Below, one piece after another: positions 50,074 to 58,859 of a stretch of DNA of 64,000 bases. The position numbers were made by a program, and so were the translations under genes. The notes under the pieces were generated by a model. That model was not told where the DNA came from. It saw nothing but the letters and a program-made list of their open reading frames with translations, and ran no database searches. How positions within the stretch are numbered: position 1 is the stretch's first letter; each line of letters starts with the position of its first letter. This DNA is from Paracoccus limosus (lineage in GTDB: Bacteria; Pseudomonadota; Alphaproteobacteria; Rhodobacterales; Rhodobacteraceae): NCBI RefSeq assembly GCF_009711185.1, contig NZ_WMIF01000001.1, forward strand, positions 124,001 to 188,000, given 5' to 3'.

Positions 50074-51186
50074 ATGGCCGATCTAAGGCGCACGCCGCTA
50101 TTTTCGCTGCACATGTCCTTGGGGGCACGGATGGTGGCCTTTGCCGGCTGGGAGATGCCGGTGCAATATCCGATGGGCGTGCTGAACGAGCATCTGCACA
50201 CCCGCGCCCATGCCGGGCTGTTCGACGTGAGCCACATGGGGCAGGTGATCCTGCGCGGGCCGGAGGTGGCGCAGGCGCTGGAGGCGCTGGTGCCGGCCGA
50301 TGTCGCCGGTCTGGCCGAGGGGCGGCAGCGTTACGGGCTGTTCACCACGCCCGAGGGCGGTGTGCTGGACGATCTGATGTTCGCCAACAAGGGCGATCAC
50401 CTGTATCTGGTGGTCAACGCCGCCTGCGCTGAGGCCGATATTGCGCATCTGCGCGGCTTGCAGGCGCGCGGGATCGAGGTCGAGGTGGTCACCGACCGCG
50501 CGCTGCTGGCGCTACAGGGCCCCGAGGCCGAGGCGGTGCTGGCACGGCTGGTGCCGGGTGTCGTGGCGATGAAATTCATGGATGTGGCCGAGTTTGACTG
50601 GGCGGGCGTGACGCTGTGGGTCAGCCGCTCGGGCTATACCGGCGAGGACGGTTTCGAGATTTCGGTGCCAAAGGCGCAGGCCGAGGCGCTGGCCCGCGCG
50701 CTGCTGGATCAGCCCGAGGTGGCGCCCATCGGGCTGGGCGCGCGCGACAGCCTGCGGCTTGAGGCCGGGATGCCGCTTTACGGTCATGACATGGATGCGG
50801 CGACCACGCCGGGGGCGGCGGGTCTGGGCTGGTCGATCCCCAAGGTCCGGCGTCTGGGCGGCGCACGCGCCGGCGGGTTTCCGGGCGCGGAAACCGTGCT
50901 GGCCGAGCTGGTCGCCGGTCCGGCGCGGGTCCGGCAGGGGCTGCGTCCCGAGGGCCGCGCCCCGATCCGCGAGGGCGTGGCGATATTCGATGCGCCCGAG
51001 GGCGGCGTGCAGATCGGCACCGTCTGTTCGGGCGGCTTTGGCCCCTCGGTCGGCGCGCCCGTCGCCATGGCGATCCTGCCGGCGCATCAGGCGCCCGGCG
51101 ATACGGTCTGGGCCGAGCTGCGCGGCAAGCGCCTGCCGGCCCGCGTGAGTCCGCTTCCTTTCCACCAACCCGGCTACAGGCGCTGA
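50074..51186 (+). CDS. gcvT: Glycine cleavage system T protein (aminomethyltransferase)
   Basis: A 370-residue enzyme that moves the methylene group from the aminomethylated H protein to tetrahydrofolate, releasing ammonia. Conserved are GWEMPVQYPMGV, HTRAHAGLFDVSHMGQV, the folate-pocket GYTGEDGFEI, LGARDSLRLEAGMPLYGHD, and the C-terminal GGFGPSVGAPVAMA. I prefer ATG 50074 (MADLRRTPLF), 7 bp after AGGGG; ATG 50068 in frame is possible. First gene of gcvTHP, under the glycine riboswitch. Confidence 0.96.
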   Translation: MADLRRTPLFSLHMSLGARMVAFAGWEMPVQYPMGVLNEHLHTRAHAGLFDVSHMGQVILRGPEVAQALEALVPADVAGLAEGRQRYGLFTTPEGGVLDDLMFANKGDHLYLVVNAACAEADIAHLRGLQARGIEVEVVTDRALLALQGPEAEAVLARLVPGVVAMKFMDVAEFDWAGVTLWVSRSGYTGEDGFEISVPKAQAEALARALLDQPEVAPIGLGARDSLRLEAGMPLYGHDMDAATTPGAAGLGWSIPKVRRLGGARAGGFPGAETVLAELVAGPARVRQGLRPEGRAPIREGVAIFDAPEGGVQIGTVCSGGFGPSVGAPVAMAILPAHQAPGDTVWAELRGKRLPARVSPLPFHQPGYRR

Positions 51187-51196
51187 GAGGCCAGAG

Positions 51197-51553
51197 ATGC
51201 TGAAATATACCGAAGACCATGAATGGTTGAAACAAGAGGGCGACGAGATCGTCGTCGGCATCACCGCCCATGCCAGCGAGCAATTGGGCGATGTCGTCTT
51301 TATCGAATTGCCGGAGGTCGGCCGTGAGGTCGAGGCCGGCGAAGAGATCGTGGTGATCGAATCGGTGAAGGCCGCCTCGGATATCGTGGTGCCGGTGGCG
51401 GGGGTGATCACGGCGGTGAACGAGGCGCTGCCCGACAGCCCCGGCGCGGTGAACGATGACCCGGCCGGGGCATGGTTCTTTCGCATCAGGCCGGCGGCAG
51501 TTGATCTGTCGGGCTTCATGGATGAGGCGGCCTACAAGGCGCTGATCGGCTGA
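51197..51553 (+). CDS. gcvH: Glycine cleavage system H protein
   Basis: A 118-residue lipoyl carrier protein that shuttles the aminomethyl group between P, T and L proteins. The lipoylated Lys is K58 in VIESVKAASDIV. Length and C-terminal helix are usual. Follows gcvT after 10 bp. Confidence 0.97.
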   Translation: MLKYTEDHEWLKQEGDEIVVGITAHASEQLGDVVFIELPEVGREVEAGEEIVVIESVKAASDIVVPVAGVITAVNEALPDSPGAVNDDPAGAWFFRIRPAAVDLSGFMDEAAYKALIG

Positions 51554-51584
51554 TCGCTGCCGGGCCCTGCGGGTCCGGCGGTTA

Positions 51585-51605
51585 CCGGGGGCGCTTCGCC
51601 CCCGG
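51585..51605 (+). terminator. Hairpin between gcvH and gcvP
   Basis: Perfect 9-bp stem CCGGGGGCG / CGCCCCCGG with a 3-nt loop, 32 bp after the gcvH stop. No T-tract; it may lower gcvP expression relative to gcvTH or stabilise the upstream RNA. Confidence 0.5.
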
Positions 51606-51636
51606 ACCCCCCGAGGATATTTGGACACGAAAGAAG
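51604..51636 (+). repeat. Single copy of the dispersed GGATATTT...ACGAAAGAA element
   Basis: GGACCCCCCGAGGATATTT followed by GGACACGAAAGAAG, sharing two blocks with the minus-strand copy at 23297-23355. Located between gcvH and gcvP, next to the hairpin at 51585-51605. Confidence 0.65.
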
Positions 51637-51667
51637 CCGCGCGCCCGGTTTCGATGGGAAGGCAATC

Positions 51668-54496
51668 ATGGCTGGCTGGATGCCGACGAGCTATAACCCC
51701 GACGATTTTGCGAACCGCCGCCATATCGGCCCGTCTCCGGCCGAGATGGCGCAGATGCTGGAAGTCGTGGGCGCCGAGAGCCTGGAGGCGCTGATCGGGC
51801 AGACCGTGCCCGCGCGCATCCGTCAGGCCGAGGCGCTGGACTGGCCGGCGCTGTCGGAGGCGGCGCTGCTGGCGCGGATGCGCGAGGTGGCCGGGAGAAA
51901 CAGGGTGATGACCAGCCTGATCGGGCAGGGCTATTACGGCACGGTCACGCCGCCGGCGATCCAGCGCAACATTCTGGAGAACCCGGCATGGTACACGGCC
52001 TATACGCCCTATCAGCCCGAGATCGCGCAAGGCCGGCTGGAGGCCTTGTTGAATTTCCAGACCATGGTGGCGGATCTGACCGGCCTGCCGGTGGCCAATG
52101 CCAGTCTGCTGGATGAGGCGACCGCCGCTGCCGAGGCCATGGCCATGGCGCAGCGGGTGGCCAAGTCCAAGGCGAGGGCGTTTTTCGTCAGCGACGAGTT
52201 GCATCCGCAGACCGTGGCAGTGATCGAGACGCGGGCCGCGCCCTTGGGCATCGAGATCCTGCGCGGCGATCTGGATCCGGCGCGGGTCTTTGGCGCGATC
52301 TTTCAATATCCGGGCAGTCATGGCGGCATCTGCGACTACAGCGACCAGATCGCGGCGCTGCATCAGGCCGGTGCGGTGGCCGTGGTGGCGACCGATCTGC
52401 TGGCGCTCTGCGTGCTGAAGGAGCCGGGCGCGATGGGCGCCGATATCGCCGTGGGCAGCGCCCAGCGGTTCGGCGTGCCCATGGGCTATGGCGGGCCGCA
52501 TGCCGCGTTCATGGCCTGCCGCGACGAGATGAAGCGGGCGATGCCGGGGCGGATCGTCGGTGTCTCGATCGACGCCAAGGGCAACAAGGCTTACCGGCTG
52601 TCCCTGCAGACCCGCGAGCAGCATATCCGGCGCGAGAAGGCGACCAGCAATGTCTGCACCGCGCAGGCGCTGCTGGCGGTGATGGCGGGCTTTTATGCCG
52701 TGTTCCATGGGCCGGTGGGCCTGCGGGCCATTGCGCAGCGGGTGCATCTGAATGCGGTGACCTTGGCCGAGGCGCTGCGTGCGGCGGGGGCCGAGGTCGA
52801 GCCGCAGGCGTTTTTCGACACCATGACCGTGCGCGTTGGTGTCGGGCAGGCGGGCATTCTGGCCGCCGCCCGCCAGCGCGGCATCAACCTGCGCCAGGTG
52901 GGCCGCGACCGGGTCGGCATCAGCGTCGATGAGACCACCGATGCGGGCGTGATCGCGCGGGTGCTGGATGCCTTTGGCATCTCGGCTCCGGCGGTGGCGG
53001 CGGTGGCGCCGGCCATCCCCGAGGCGCTGCTGCGCGACAGCGATTACCTGACGCATCCGGTCTTTCACATGAACCGCGCCGAATCCGAGATGATGCGCTA
53101 TATGCGCCGCCTCTCGGACCGGGATCTGGCGCTGGACCGGGCGATGATCCCCTTGGGCAGTTGCACGATGAAGCTGAACGCAGCCGCCGAGATGATGCCG
53201 ATCACCTGGCCCGAATTCGGCGCGCTGCATCCCTTCGCGCCCGAGGATCAGGCGGCGGGCTATCATGAGGTCTTTGCCGATCTGACCAACAAACTGTGCC
53301 AGATCACCGGGTATGACGCGTTTTCGTTACAGCCCAATAGCGGCGCGCAGGGGGAATATGCGGGGCTTCTGACCATCGCGGCCTATCACAAGGCGCGGGG
53401 CGAAGAGCGCGACATCTGCCTGATCCCGGTCAGTGCGCATGGCACCAACCCGGCCAGCGCCCAGATGGCGGGGATGAAGGTCGTGGTGGTCAAGTCGGCG
53501 CCAAATGGCGACATCGATCTTGAGGATTTCGCGGCCCAAGCGGAGAAGGCGGGCGAGCGGCTGGCGGCGGTGATGATCACCTATCCCAGCACGCATGGCG
53601 TCTTTGAGGATACCGTGCGCGAGGTCTGTGACATCACTCACAGCCATGGCGGTCAGGTCTATATCGACGGCGCGAACATGAACGCGCTGGTCGGGCTGGT
53701 GAAACCGGGCGAGATCGGCGGCGATGTCAGCCACCTGAACCTGCACAAGACCTTTGCCATTCCACATGGCGGCGGTGGTCCCGGCATGGGGCCGATCGGG
53801 GTCAGGGCGCATCTGGCGCCCTATCTGCCTGCCGACCCGCGCAGCGGCGAAGAAGGTGCGGTCTCGGCGGCGCCATGGGGCTCGGCCTCGATTCTGCTGA
53901 TCTCCTGGGCCTATATCCTGATGATGGGCGGGGCCGGGCTGACGCAGGCGACGCGGGTGGCGATCCTAAATGCGAATTACATTGCCAGCCGTCTGGCCGC
54001 CGCCTATCCGGTGTTGTTCATGGGCAATCGCGGCCGCGTGGCGCATGAATGCATCCTGGATATGCGCCCCTTTGCCGCGCATGGCGTGACCGTCGATGAT
54101 ATCGCCAAGCGGCTGATCGACAACGGCTTCCATGCGCCGACCATGAGCTGGCCGGTCGCAGGCACGCTGATGGTCGAGCCGACGGAATCGGAAACCAAGG
54201 CCGAGATCGACCGGCTGATCACCGCCTTTCTGGCCATCCGTGACGAGATCACCGACGTGTCCGAGGGACGGATCAGTGCCGAGGCCAGCCCCCTGCGCCA
54301 CGCCCCGCATACGGTCGAGGATCTGGTGGCCGATTGGGACCGCGAATATTCGCGCGAACAGGGCTGTTTCCCGCCGGGCGCGTTCCGGGTGGACAAATAC
54401 TGGCCTCCGGTCGGGCGGGTGGACAATGTGTTCGGCGACCGCAACCTGATCTGCACCTGCCCGCCGGTCGAGGATTACGCACAAGCCGCCGAATAG
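51668..54496 (+). CDS. gcvP: Glycine dehydrogenase (decarboxylating), P protein
   Basis: A 942-residue homodimer-type P protein, the PLP enzyme that decarboxylates glycine and passes the aminomethyl group to GcvH. The N-terminal half begins [15 protein letters not shown]; the PLP Lys is K694 in [17 protein letters not shown]. Other blocks are [13 protein letters not shown] and [15 protein letters not shown] [15 protein letters not shown]. Starts 114 bp after gcvH, across a hairpin and a repeat element. Confidence 0.97.
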   Translation: MAGWMPTSYNPDDFANRRHIGPSPAEMAQMLEVVGAESLEALIGQTVPARIRQAEALDWPALSEAALLARMREVAGRNRVMTSLIGQGYYGTVTPPAIQRNILENPAWYTAYTPYQPEIAQGRLEALLNFQTMVADLTGLPVANASLLDEATAAAEAMAMAQRVAKSKARAFFVSDELHPQTVAVIETRAAPLGIEILRGDLDPARVFGAIFQYPGSHGGICDYSDQIAALHQAGAVAVVATDLLALCVLKEPGAMGADIAVGSAQRFGVPMGYGGPHAAFMACRDEMKRAMPGRIVGVSIDAKGNKAYRLSLQTREQHIRREKATSNVCTAQALLAVMAGFYAVFHGPVGLRAIAQRVHLNAVTLAEALRAAGAEVEPQAFFDTMTVRVGVGQAGILAAARQRGINLRQVGRDRVGISVDETTDAGVIARVLDAFGISAPAVAAVAPAIPEALLRDSDYLTHPVFHMNRAESEMMRYMRRLSDRDLALDRAMIPLGSCTMKLNAAAEMMPITWPEFGALHPFAPEDQAAGYHEVFADLTNKLCQITGYDAFSLQPNSGAQGEYAGLLTIAAYHKARGEERDICLIPVSAHGTNPASAQMAGMKVVVVKSAPNGDIDLEDFAAQAEKAGERLAAVMITYPSTHGVFEDTVREVCDITHSHGGQVYIDGANMNALVGLVKPGEIGGDVSHLNLHKTFAIPHGGGGPGMGPIGVRAHLAPYLPADPRSGEEGAVSAAPWGSASILLISWAYILMMGGAGLTQATRVAILNANYIASRLAAAYPVLFMGNRGRVAHECILDMRPFAAHGVTVDDIAKRLIDNGFHAPTMSWPVAGTLMVEPTESETKAEIDRLITAFLAIRDEITDVSEGRISAEASPLRHAPHTVEDLVADWDREYSREQGCFPPGAFRVDKYWPPVGRVDNVFGDRNLICTCPPVEDYAQAAE

Positions 54497-54516
54497 GCCG
54501 GCAGAATGAAAATCGG

Positions 54517-54538
54517 GTCGGGGCAATGACGTCCCGGC
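54517..54538 (+). terminator. Terminator after gcvP
   Basis: GTCGGGGC pairs with GTCCCGGC (two G-T wobbles) around an AATGAC loop, followed by CTTTCTT. 21 bp after the gcvP stop. Confidence 0.6.
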
Positions 54539-54688
54539 CTTTCTTAAAGTCGACGGGGCGGGCAATTCTGTCGGCATGATGCATGTCGGCGCAGAAACCC
54601 ACTCATTGTTTCACGCGTTCGTGTGCGCGCCCAACTCGTCCCCATGCCTTTGGCAGGAGCGGGGGCCATTCAAACAGGTGAACGGACC

Positions 54689-55060
54689 ATGGCTACAACA
54701 ACAACCTATCCGACCTTGCCCCCGAACCTGCTGCGCGAGCGGCTGGTGGCGCAGATCATGGCCGTGCCGGCGGCACTGGCCGTCGTCGCTGCATTGGTGG
54801 AATTCCTGTGGCACGGCTCGGGCGTGTCATGGACCACGGGCGCGGCGCTGTCGCTGTTCGGCTGCGTCGCGCTGCTATTCGGGGCCTTCATGCTGAAGGT
54901 GCTGTCCCCCGGTGCGCTGCGCACCACTTTTACCCTGCTGGTGCTGATCGGGGGCGTGCTGACGGCGCTTGCGGCATGGTTTCTGGAAAGCCATCTGGTG
55001 CTGATCGCCGTTCTGGCCATGCTGCTGTGCTGGCTGCTGTTCATTCTGGTCACGAGGTAA
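54689..55060 (+). CDS. Membrane-anchor subunit-like protein upstream of a quinoprotein
   Basis: A 123-residue integral membrane protein with four hydrophobic segments (AQIMAVPAALAVVAALVEFL, AALSLFGCVALLFGAFML, FTLLVLIGGVLTALAAWFL, LVLIAVLAMLLCWLLFILV). The start at 54689 (MATTTTYPTL) is 3 bp before no other gene but directly upstream of the quinoprotein, whose start is 4 bp after this stop. In membrane glucose dehydrogenase the N-terminal part is a five-helix anchor; in Gluconobacter sldBA the anchor is a separate small protein encoded before the catalytic subunit. This gene fits the second plan. No sequence motif proves it. Confidence 0.75.
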   Translation: MATTTTYPTLPPNLLRERLVAQIMAVPAALAVVAALVEFLWHGSGVSWTTGAALSLFGCVALLFGAFMLKVLSPGALRTTFTLLVLIGGVLTALAAWFLESHLVLIAVLAMLLCWLLFILVTR

Positions 55061-55063
55061 GAC

Positions 55064-56953
55064 ATGCGTATTCTGGCAACTGTCCTGATCCTTGGCTCGG
55101 CCATGCCGGCGCTGGCGCAGCAGGCCGAGTGGCGATCCTTTCACGGCGACGAGATGGGGCAGAAATTCTCGCGCTCGGAGCAGATCACGCCCGAGAATGT
55201 CGGCAAACTGGAAAAGGTCTGGGAACTGCATACCGGCGACGTCTCGGACGGCAAAGGGGATATTCCCGGCACCGTCTGGTCGGCCACGCCCATCGTCGCC
55301 AATGACACGGTTTATATCGGCACGCCCTTCTATCGCGTCATTGCAGTCGAGCCGGACACCGGCAAGGTGAAATGGACCTATGATCCCAAGACCGAGCTGA
55401 AGGCGCTGACCCAGCCCGAGCTGAAGAACCGCGGCGTGACCTATTGGGCCGCCAGCGACGGATCGACCGGCCCCTGTTCCAAGCGGGTCTATATCGGCAC
55501 CATGTCCGGCCAGATCCATGCGCTGGATGCCGACAGCGGCCAGCTTTGCAAGGATTTCGGCCAAGGCGGCATCCTTGACGTGAACCAGTGGAACAAGCCC
55601 GACGCCAACTTTCCGCTGTCGCAATTGCAGCCGCCGACCGTCTACAAGGACACGCTGCTGCTGGGCTGGGCCGGCAAGGATTGGGTGGATAGCAAGAACC
55701 CACTGGGCTCGGTCCATGCCGTCGATGCCCGCACCGGCGCGCTGAAATGGAAATTCTATTCGATCGACCCGGATTATCCCGGCAAGACCGGCACCGCCAA
55801 TATCTGGACCGCCATGTCGGTCGATGAACAGAACGGGCTGGTCTATCTGCCGGTGTCCTCGCCCAGCCCGGATTTCTACGGCGGCGACCGGACGGCGCCG
55901 ATGCCCTATGCCACCTCGGTCACGGCGCTGAACGGCGATACCGGCGCGGTGGTCTGGTCGCGGCAATTGGTGCATCACGACATCTGGGATTATGACATCA
56001 ACGCCGCGCCGACGCTGGTCGACATCCCCAAGGACGGTGGCACGGTGCCGGCGCTGGTTCAGACCAGCAAGATGGGGATGATGTTCGTGCTGAACCGCCT
56101 GACCGGCGAGCCGATCTTTCCGATCGAGGAACGCCCGGTCCCGGCCAGCGACGTGGCCGGCGAAGAGGCGGCGCCGACCCAGCCCTATCCCACCCTGCCG
56201 AAGCCGATGATCGCCGATCACTGGAGCGGCGTCTTCAAGCTGGCCGACATCGCCTCGTTCGGCTGGTGTTCGCGCAAGGCGGCCGAGCTGCGCAACGAGG
56301 GCCGCTATACGCCGCCCTCGCTGCAGGGCTCGCTGGCCTTTCCGGCGACGGCGGGCGGCATGCAATGGGGCGGCGGCACCGTCGATCCCGAAACCGGGAT
56401 CTATTACGTCAACTCGTCCCATGTCGTGCAGATCTATCAGCTGATCGCGCGCGCCGAATATGACAAGCTGTCTTCGGGCGGGTCCGAGGCCGAGGGCGGC
56501 TTGTTCCCGATGCATGGCTCGCCCTATGGCTTCCGGCTGACCAATTTCCTCAATCCGCTGGGCATGCCCTGCTGGGCGCCGCCCTATGGCACCATGGCGG
56601 CCATCGACCTCAAGACCGGCAAGACGCTGTGGGACGAGCCCTTTGGCCAAGTCCAGCAATGGGGCTTTTACATGCCCGAGAGTTGGGGGTCGCCGACCAT
56701 CGGCGGGCCGGTGCTGACCAAGACGGGGCTGATCTTTATTGGCGCGTCGATGGATGCGCGGGTGCGGGCGCTGGATGCCAAGACTGGCAAGGTGCTGTGG
56801 AAGGCGCAGGTCGACGCGCCCGCCGTCTCGATCCCGGCGGTCTTCGATTACAAGGGCCGGGAATATGTGCTGTTCGCCGCCGGCGGCAATTCGATTATCA
56901 AGCCGCAGGTCGGCGATCAGCTGGTCGCCTTTGCCCTGCCGCCGGCGAAGTGA
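55064..56953 (+). CDS. PQQ-dependent dehydrogenase, glucose/quinate/shikimate (mGDH/SldA) family
   Basis: A 629-residue periplasmic quinoprotein. Signal peptide MRILATVLILGSAMPALAQQ; then an eight-bladed propeller with recurring DxxTGxxxW blades (AVEPDTGKVKWTYDP; DARTGALKWKFY; DLKTGKTLWDEP; DAKTGKVLWKAQ). Family motifs are LVHHDIWDYDINAAPTLVD and GMPCWAPPYGTMAAIDL. It resembles the catalytic part of membrane glucose dehydrogenase and of SldA rather than methanol dehydrogenase: no adjacent-Cys disulfide ring motif of MxaF is visible, nor a C-terminal haem domain (no CxxCH), so electrons probably go to quinone through the anchor. The substrate (a sugar, polyol or cyclic alcohol) is not readable. 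Needs the PQQ made by pqqABCDE in the same window. Confidence 0.9.
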   Translation: MRILATVLILGSAMPALAQQAEWRSFHGDEMGQKFSRSEQITPENVGKLEKVWELHTGDVSDGKGDIPGTVWSATPIVANDTVYIGTPFYRVIAVEPDTGKVKWTYDPKTELKALTQPELKNRGVTYWAASDGSTGPCSKRVYIGTMSGQIHALDADSGQLCKDFGQGGILDVNQWNKPDANFPLSQLQPPTVYKDTLLLGWAGKDWVDSKNPLGSVHAVDARTGALKWKFYSIDPDYPGKTGTANIWTAMSVDEQNGLVYLPVSSPSPDFYGGDRTAPMPYATSVTALNGDTGAVVWSRQLVHHDIWDYDINAAPTLVDIPKDGGTVPALVQTSKMGMMFVLNRLTGEPIFPIEERPVPASDVAGEEAAPTQPYPTLPKPMIADHWSGVFKLADIASFGWCSRKAAELRNEGRYTPPSLQGSLAFPATAGGMQWGGGTVDPETGIYYVNSSHVVQIYQLIARAEYDKLSSGGSEAEGGLFPMHGSPYGFRLTNFLNPLGMPCWAPPYGTMAAIDLKTGKTLWDEPFGQVQQWGFYMPESWGSPTIGGPVLTKTGLIFIGASMDARVRALDAKTGKVLWKAQVDAPAVSIPAVFDYKGREYVLFAAGGNSIIKPQVGDQLVAFALPPAK

Positions 56954-57011
56954 CGCGGCAGGGATTGAAAAACGCCATGGCGATCACATCCTTGAAGGCA
57001 AGGAGATCGCC

Positions 57012-57455
57012 ATGGCTGAAACATCGCTGAAACTGACCTGTCTGGCCTGCGGCCAGCTGAACCGCATCCCGGCCTCGCGTCTGGCAGAGGCGCCCAAATG
57101 CGGTACCTGCGGCGCAAGGCTGCTCCAGCCCAAGCCCTTTGCCGTCGATTTCGCCACGCTGCGCAAGGCCACCCGCGCCGATGAGCTGCCGCTGCTGGTG
57201 GATTTCTGGGCGCCCTGGTGTGCTCCCTGCCGCGCGATGGCACCCGAATTCGAAAAGGCGGCGGCGCAGCTGGCGGGGCGGGTGCGTCTGGCCAAGATCG
57301 ACACGCAGGCGCATCCGCAGGCCAGCCAGGTCTTTGGTATCCGGGGCATTCCTGCCTTTGCCCTGTTCCGTGCCGGGCGTGAGCTGGGCCGCGAATCCGG
57401 TGCCCGCCCGGCCGCCGATCTGCTGCGTTTTGTCGAAGCCCGCATCGCCGGCTGA
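57012..57455 (+). CDS. trxC: Thioredoxin 2-like (TrxC) with N-terminal zinc ribbon
   Basis: A 147-residue thioredoxin. The N-terminal zinc ribbon has C10-x2-C13 and C30-x2-C33; the catalytic motif is FWAPWCAPCRAM (C70, C73), with Ala in place of the usual Gly of WCGPC. The start at 57012 has AAGGAGATCGCC before it. Placed 58 bp after the quinoprotein gene on the same strand, before a tRNA. Confidence 0.92.
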   Translation: MAETSLKLTCLACGQLNRIPASRLAEAPKCGTCGARLLQPKPFAVDFATLRKATRADELPLLVDFWAPWCAPCRAMAPEFEKAAAQLAGRVRLAKIDTQAHPQASQVFGIRGIPAFALFRAGRELGRESGARPAADLLRFVEARIAG

Positions 57456-57533
57456 GTGCGCGACAGAATTTGCACGCCGCCGCTTTTCGGTGCCTTGACA
57501 ATCCCCACGCCCCGGTCCAGATAGCGCGCCAGT

Positions 57534-57609
57534 GGGGCCGTAGCTCAGTTGGTAGAGCGCATCGTTCGCAATGATGAGGCCAGGGGTTCGATTCCCCTCG
57601 GCTCCACCA
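57534..57609 (+). tRNA. tRNA-Ala (anticodon CGC)
   Basis: A 76-nt cloverleaf with acceptor GGGGCCG / CGGCTCC, D-arm GTAGCTCAGTTGGTAGAGC, anticodon loop TTCGCAA (anticodon CGC, codon GCG), T-arm GGGGTTCGATTCCCC and encoded CCA. It lies at the border of a decayed region (57610 onward), which is typical of old integration sites. Confidence 0.96.
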
Positions 57610-57721
57610 AGCAATCTGAAATTTCCCTGTTAAATCAATTGCTTGTGCTGGGGGGTAAGTTGCCAGTCCGGCTCGCTGTCCCCCACCTTGCAGCGCAATA
57701 GTGCGGATGAAAGCGGAATGA
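57610..57721. other. AT-richer gap next to tRNA-Ala
   Basis: The sequence after the tRNA is notably AT-rich for this genome (GAAATTTCCCTGTTAAATCA near 57617-57636) and holds no ORF or RNA that I can see. It is probably the edge of a former insertion. Confidence 0.4.
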
Positions 57722-58325
57722 TCACACCGCGCGATCCGCCGCCGCGTCCAGCCGAACCAGACGATAGCCGCCGAAGCGCGCCACATTCTCGACCACCAGC
57801 CCGACGCGGGCGAGCTTGCCGCGCATCAGAGACAGCTTTTCCTTGAAGGTCGCATACATCGGCGCGGGGTCAGGCGGACTGTCGTCGTCGCGATAGATCG
57901 CCCGCAAAATCGCGTCTGTCGGGATCGGCTGGCCGCGACCGGCCATGACAGCGCGCAGGATCGCGGCTTGAACTGGCGTCAGCCCCAGCGCCAGGCCGAG
58001 GGGGCTGCGAGTGCGGTCCCACGACGCCGACGCCAAAGCCCGGCGCAACGCGGGCGCGGATGATCTCGACCAGCAGCCGTGCGCGGTTTTCCAGCAGCCC
58101 GCCCCAGCGGTCCTCACGCCGGTTGGTCAGGGGCGAGAGGAACTGGCTCAGCAGATAGCCATGCGCGGCATGGACCTGTACGCCGTCGAACCCGGCCTGC
58201 TCGGCCAGCGCGGCGGTATTGGCAAAGCGGCGGACCACCTCGTCAATGTCCGCATCAGACATGTGACGAGAGCGCAGCGCGGACCGTCCGGCTGCCGGGC
58301 AACCCGCCTGCCTTGATGGGATACC
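57722..58325 (-). pseudogene. Chimeric gene relic: Old-Yellow-Enzyme fragment joined to a helix-turn-helix-like fragment
   Basis: On the minus strand, about 58270 down to 58025 encodes an internal piece of an OYE-family flavin oxidoreductase (FANTAALAEQAGFDGVQVHA; HGYLLSQFLSPLTNRREDRW). It lacks the first part of the barrel and everything after the third quarter. Homology then stops abruptly. From about 58015 a different frame continues as LTPVQAAILRAVMAGRGQPI... ending FGGYRLVRLDAA (to 57722), which looks like a winged-helix or HTH-type regulatory C-terminus lacking its own start. So two truncated genes abut. No intact frame spans both. It follows tRNA-Ala(CGC), consistent with a scar of an excised element. 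Confidence 0.65.
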
Positions 58326-58403
58326 TGTTGCCCGACCCCGCCGGTTGCCAAGGTCGTCACCCCAGCCTAGAGAGACGCCCCAACCAAAACCAAAGGCATT
58401 TCA

Positions 58404-58685
58404 ATGAAACAGATCTTGCTGCCCCTCGTCGTCGCCTTAGCTGTTGGCTTCGGCTTCATGGCATATGACAAGTCGCGTGGCGCTGAATGGGTCGTCTCGC
58501 CCGAGCAGATTGCAGCGGCCAAGGCGCAGGGCAAGTCCGGTTATGAAAGCGCGCCGGGAACGGTAGCGGTGCTGCCGATCCGAAGCGAGACGGCAGATGC
58601 GCTGCCATTCAAATGGGCACTGGCTGGCATCGCGGCCGGTGTGCTTGTGTTCTCGGCCACACGTCGTCGGAAGAAGGCCGCATAA
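58404..58685 (+). CDS. Small membrane protein, function unknown
   Basis: A 93-residue protein with an N-terminal hydrophobic segment (LLPLVVALAVGFGFMAY, residues 5-21), a polar stretch of about 45 residues and a second segment (WALAGIAAGVLVFSA) ending in RRRKKAA, so both ends are likely anchored. The start at 58404 has AAAGGC upstream. It lies in the low-GC patch between the gene relic and the kinase. No family recognised. Confidence 0.6.
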   Translation: MKQILLPLVVALAVGFGFMAYDKSRGAEWVVSPEQIAAAKAQGKSGYESAPGTVAVLPIRSETADALPFKWALAGIAAGVLVFSATRRRKKAA

Positions 58686-58859
58686 GGGTTTTTGTGGCGC
58701 AAGAGAGTTGCACGCATTCGAGACAAGCAATCGTATCTTGAGCAATCCGAGCTCGTAGGGAACGCTCTTTATACACGTGTGCGCCACTGACAAAGGCATT
58801 GCCGATCATCAGAAGTGGCTCGTCTCGCGGTATCGCAGTCACCCCGCTGCCCCGACGCG

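Noticed and set aside
50621..53266. Long minus-strand open frame across gcvT, gcvH and gcvP
   Set aside because: It runs across three intact genes of a known operon and shows no recognisable domain.
55064..56953. Methanol dehydrogenase (MxaF or XoxF)
   Set aside because: The sequence has the HHDIWDYD pattern of the glucose/quinate family, lacks the MxaF adjacent-Cys region as far as I can see, and no mxaG/mxaI or xoxG/J genes are nearby.
57870..58262. Intact 130-residue OYE-like gene
   Set aside because: Only the first part matches OYE; homology ends near 58020 and the rest is out-of-frame sequence, so it is a fragment.
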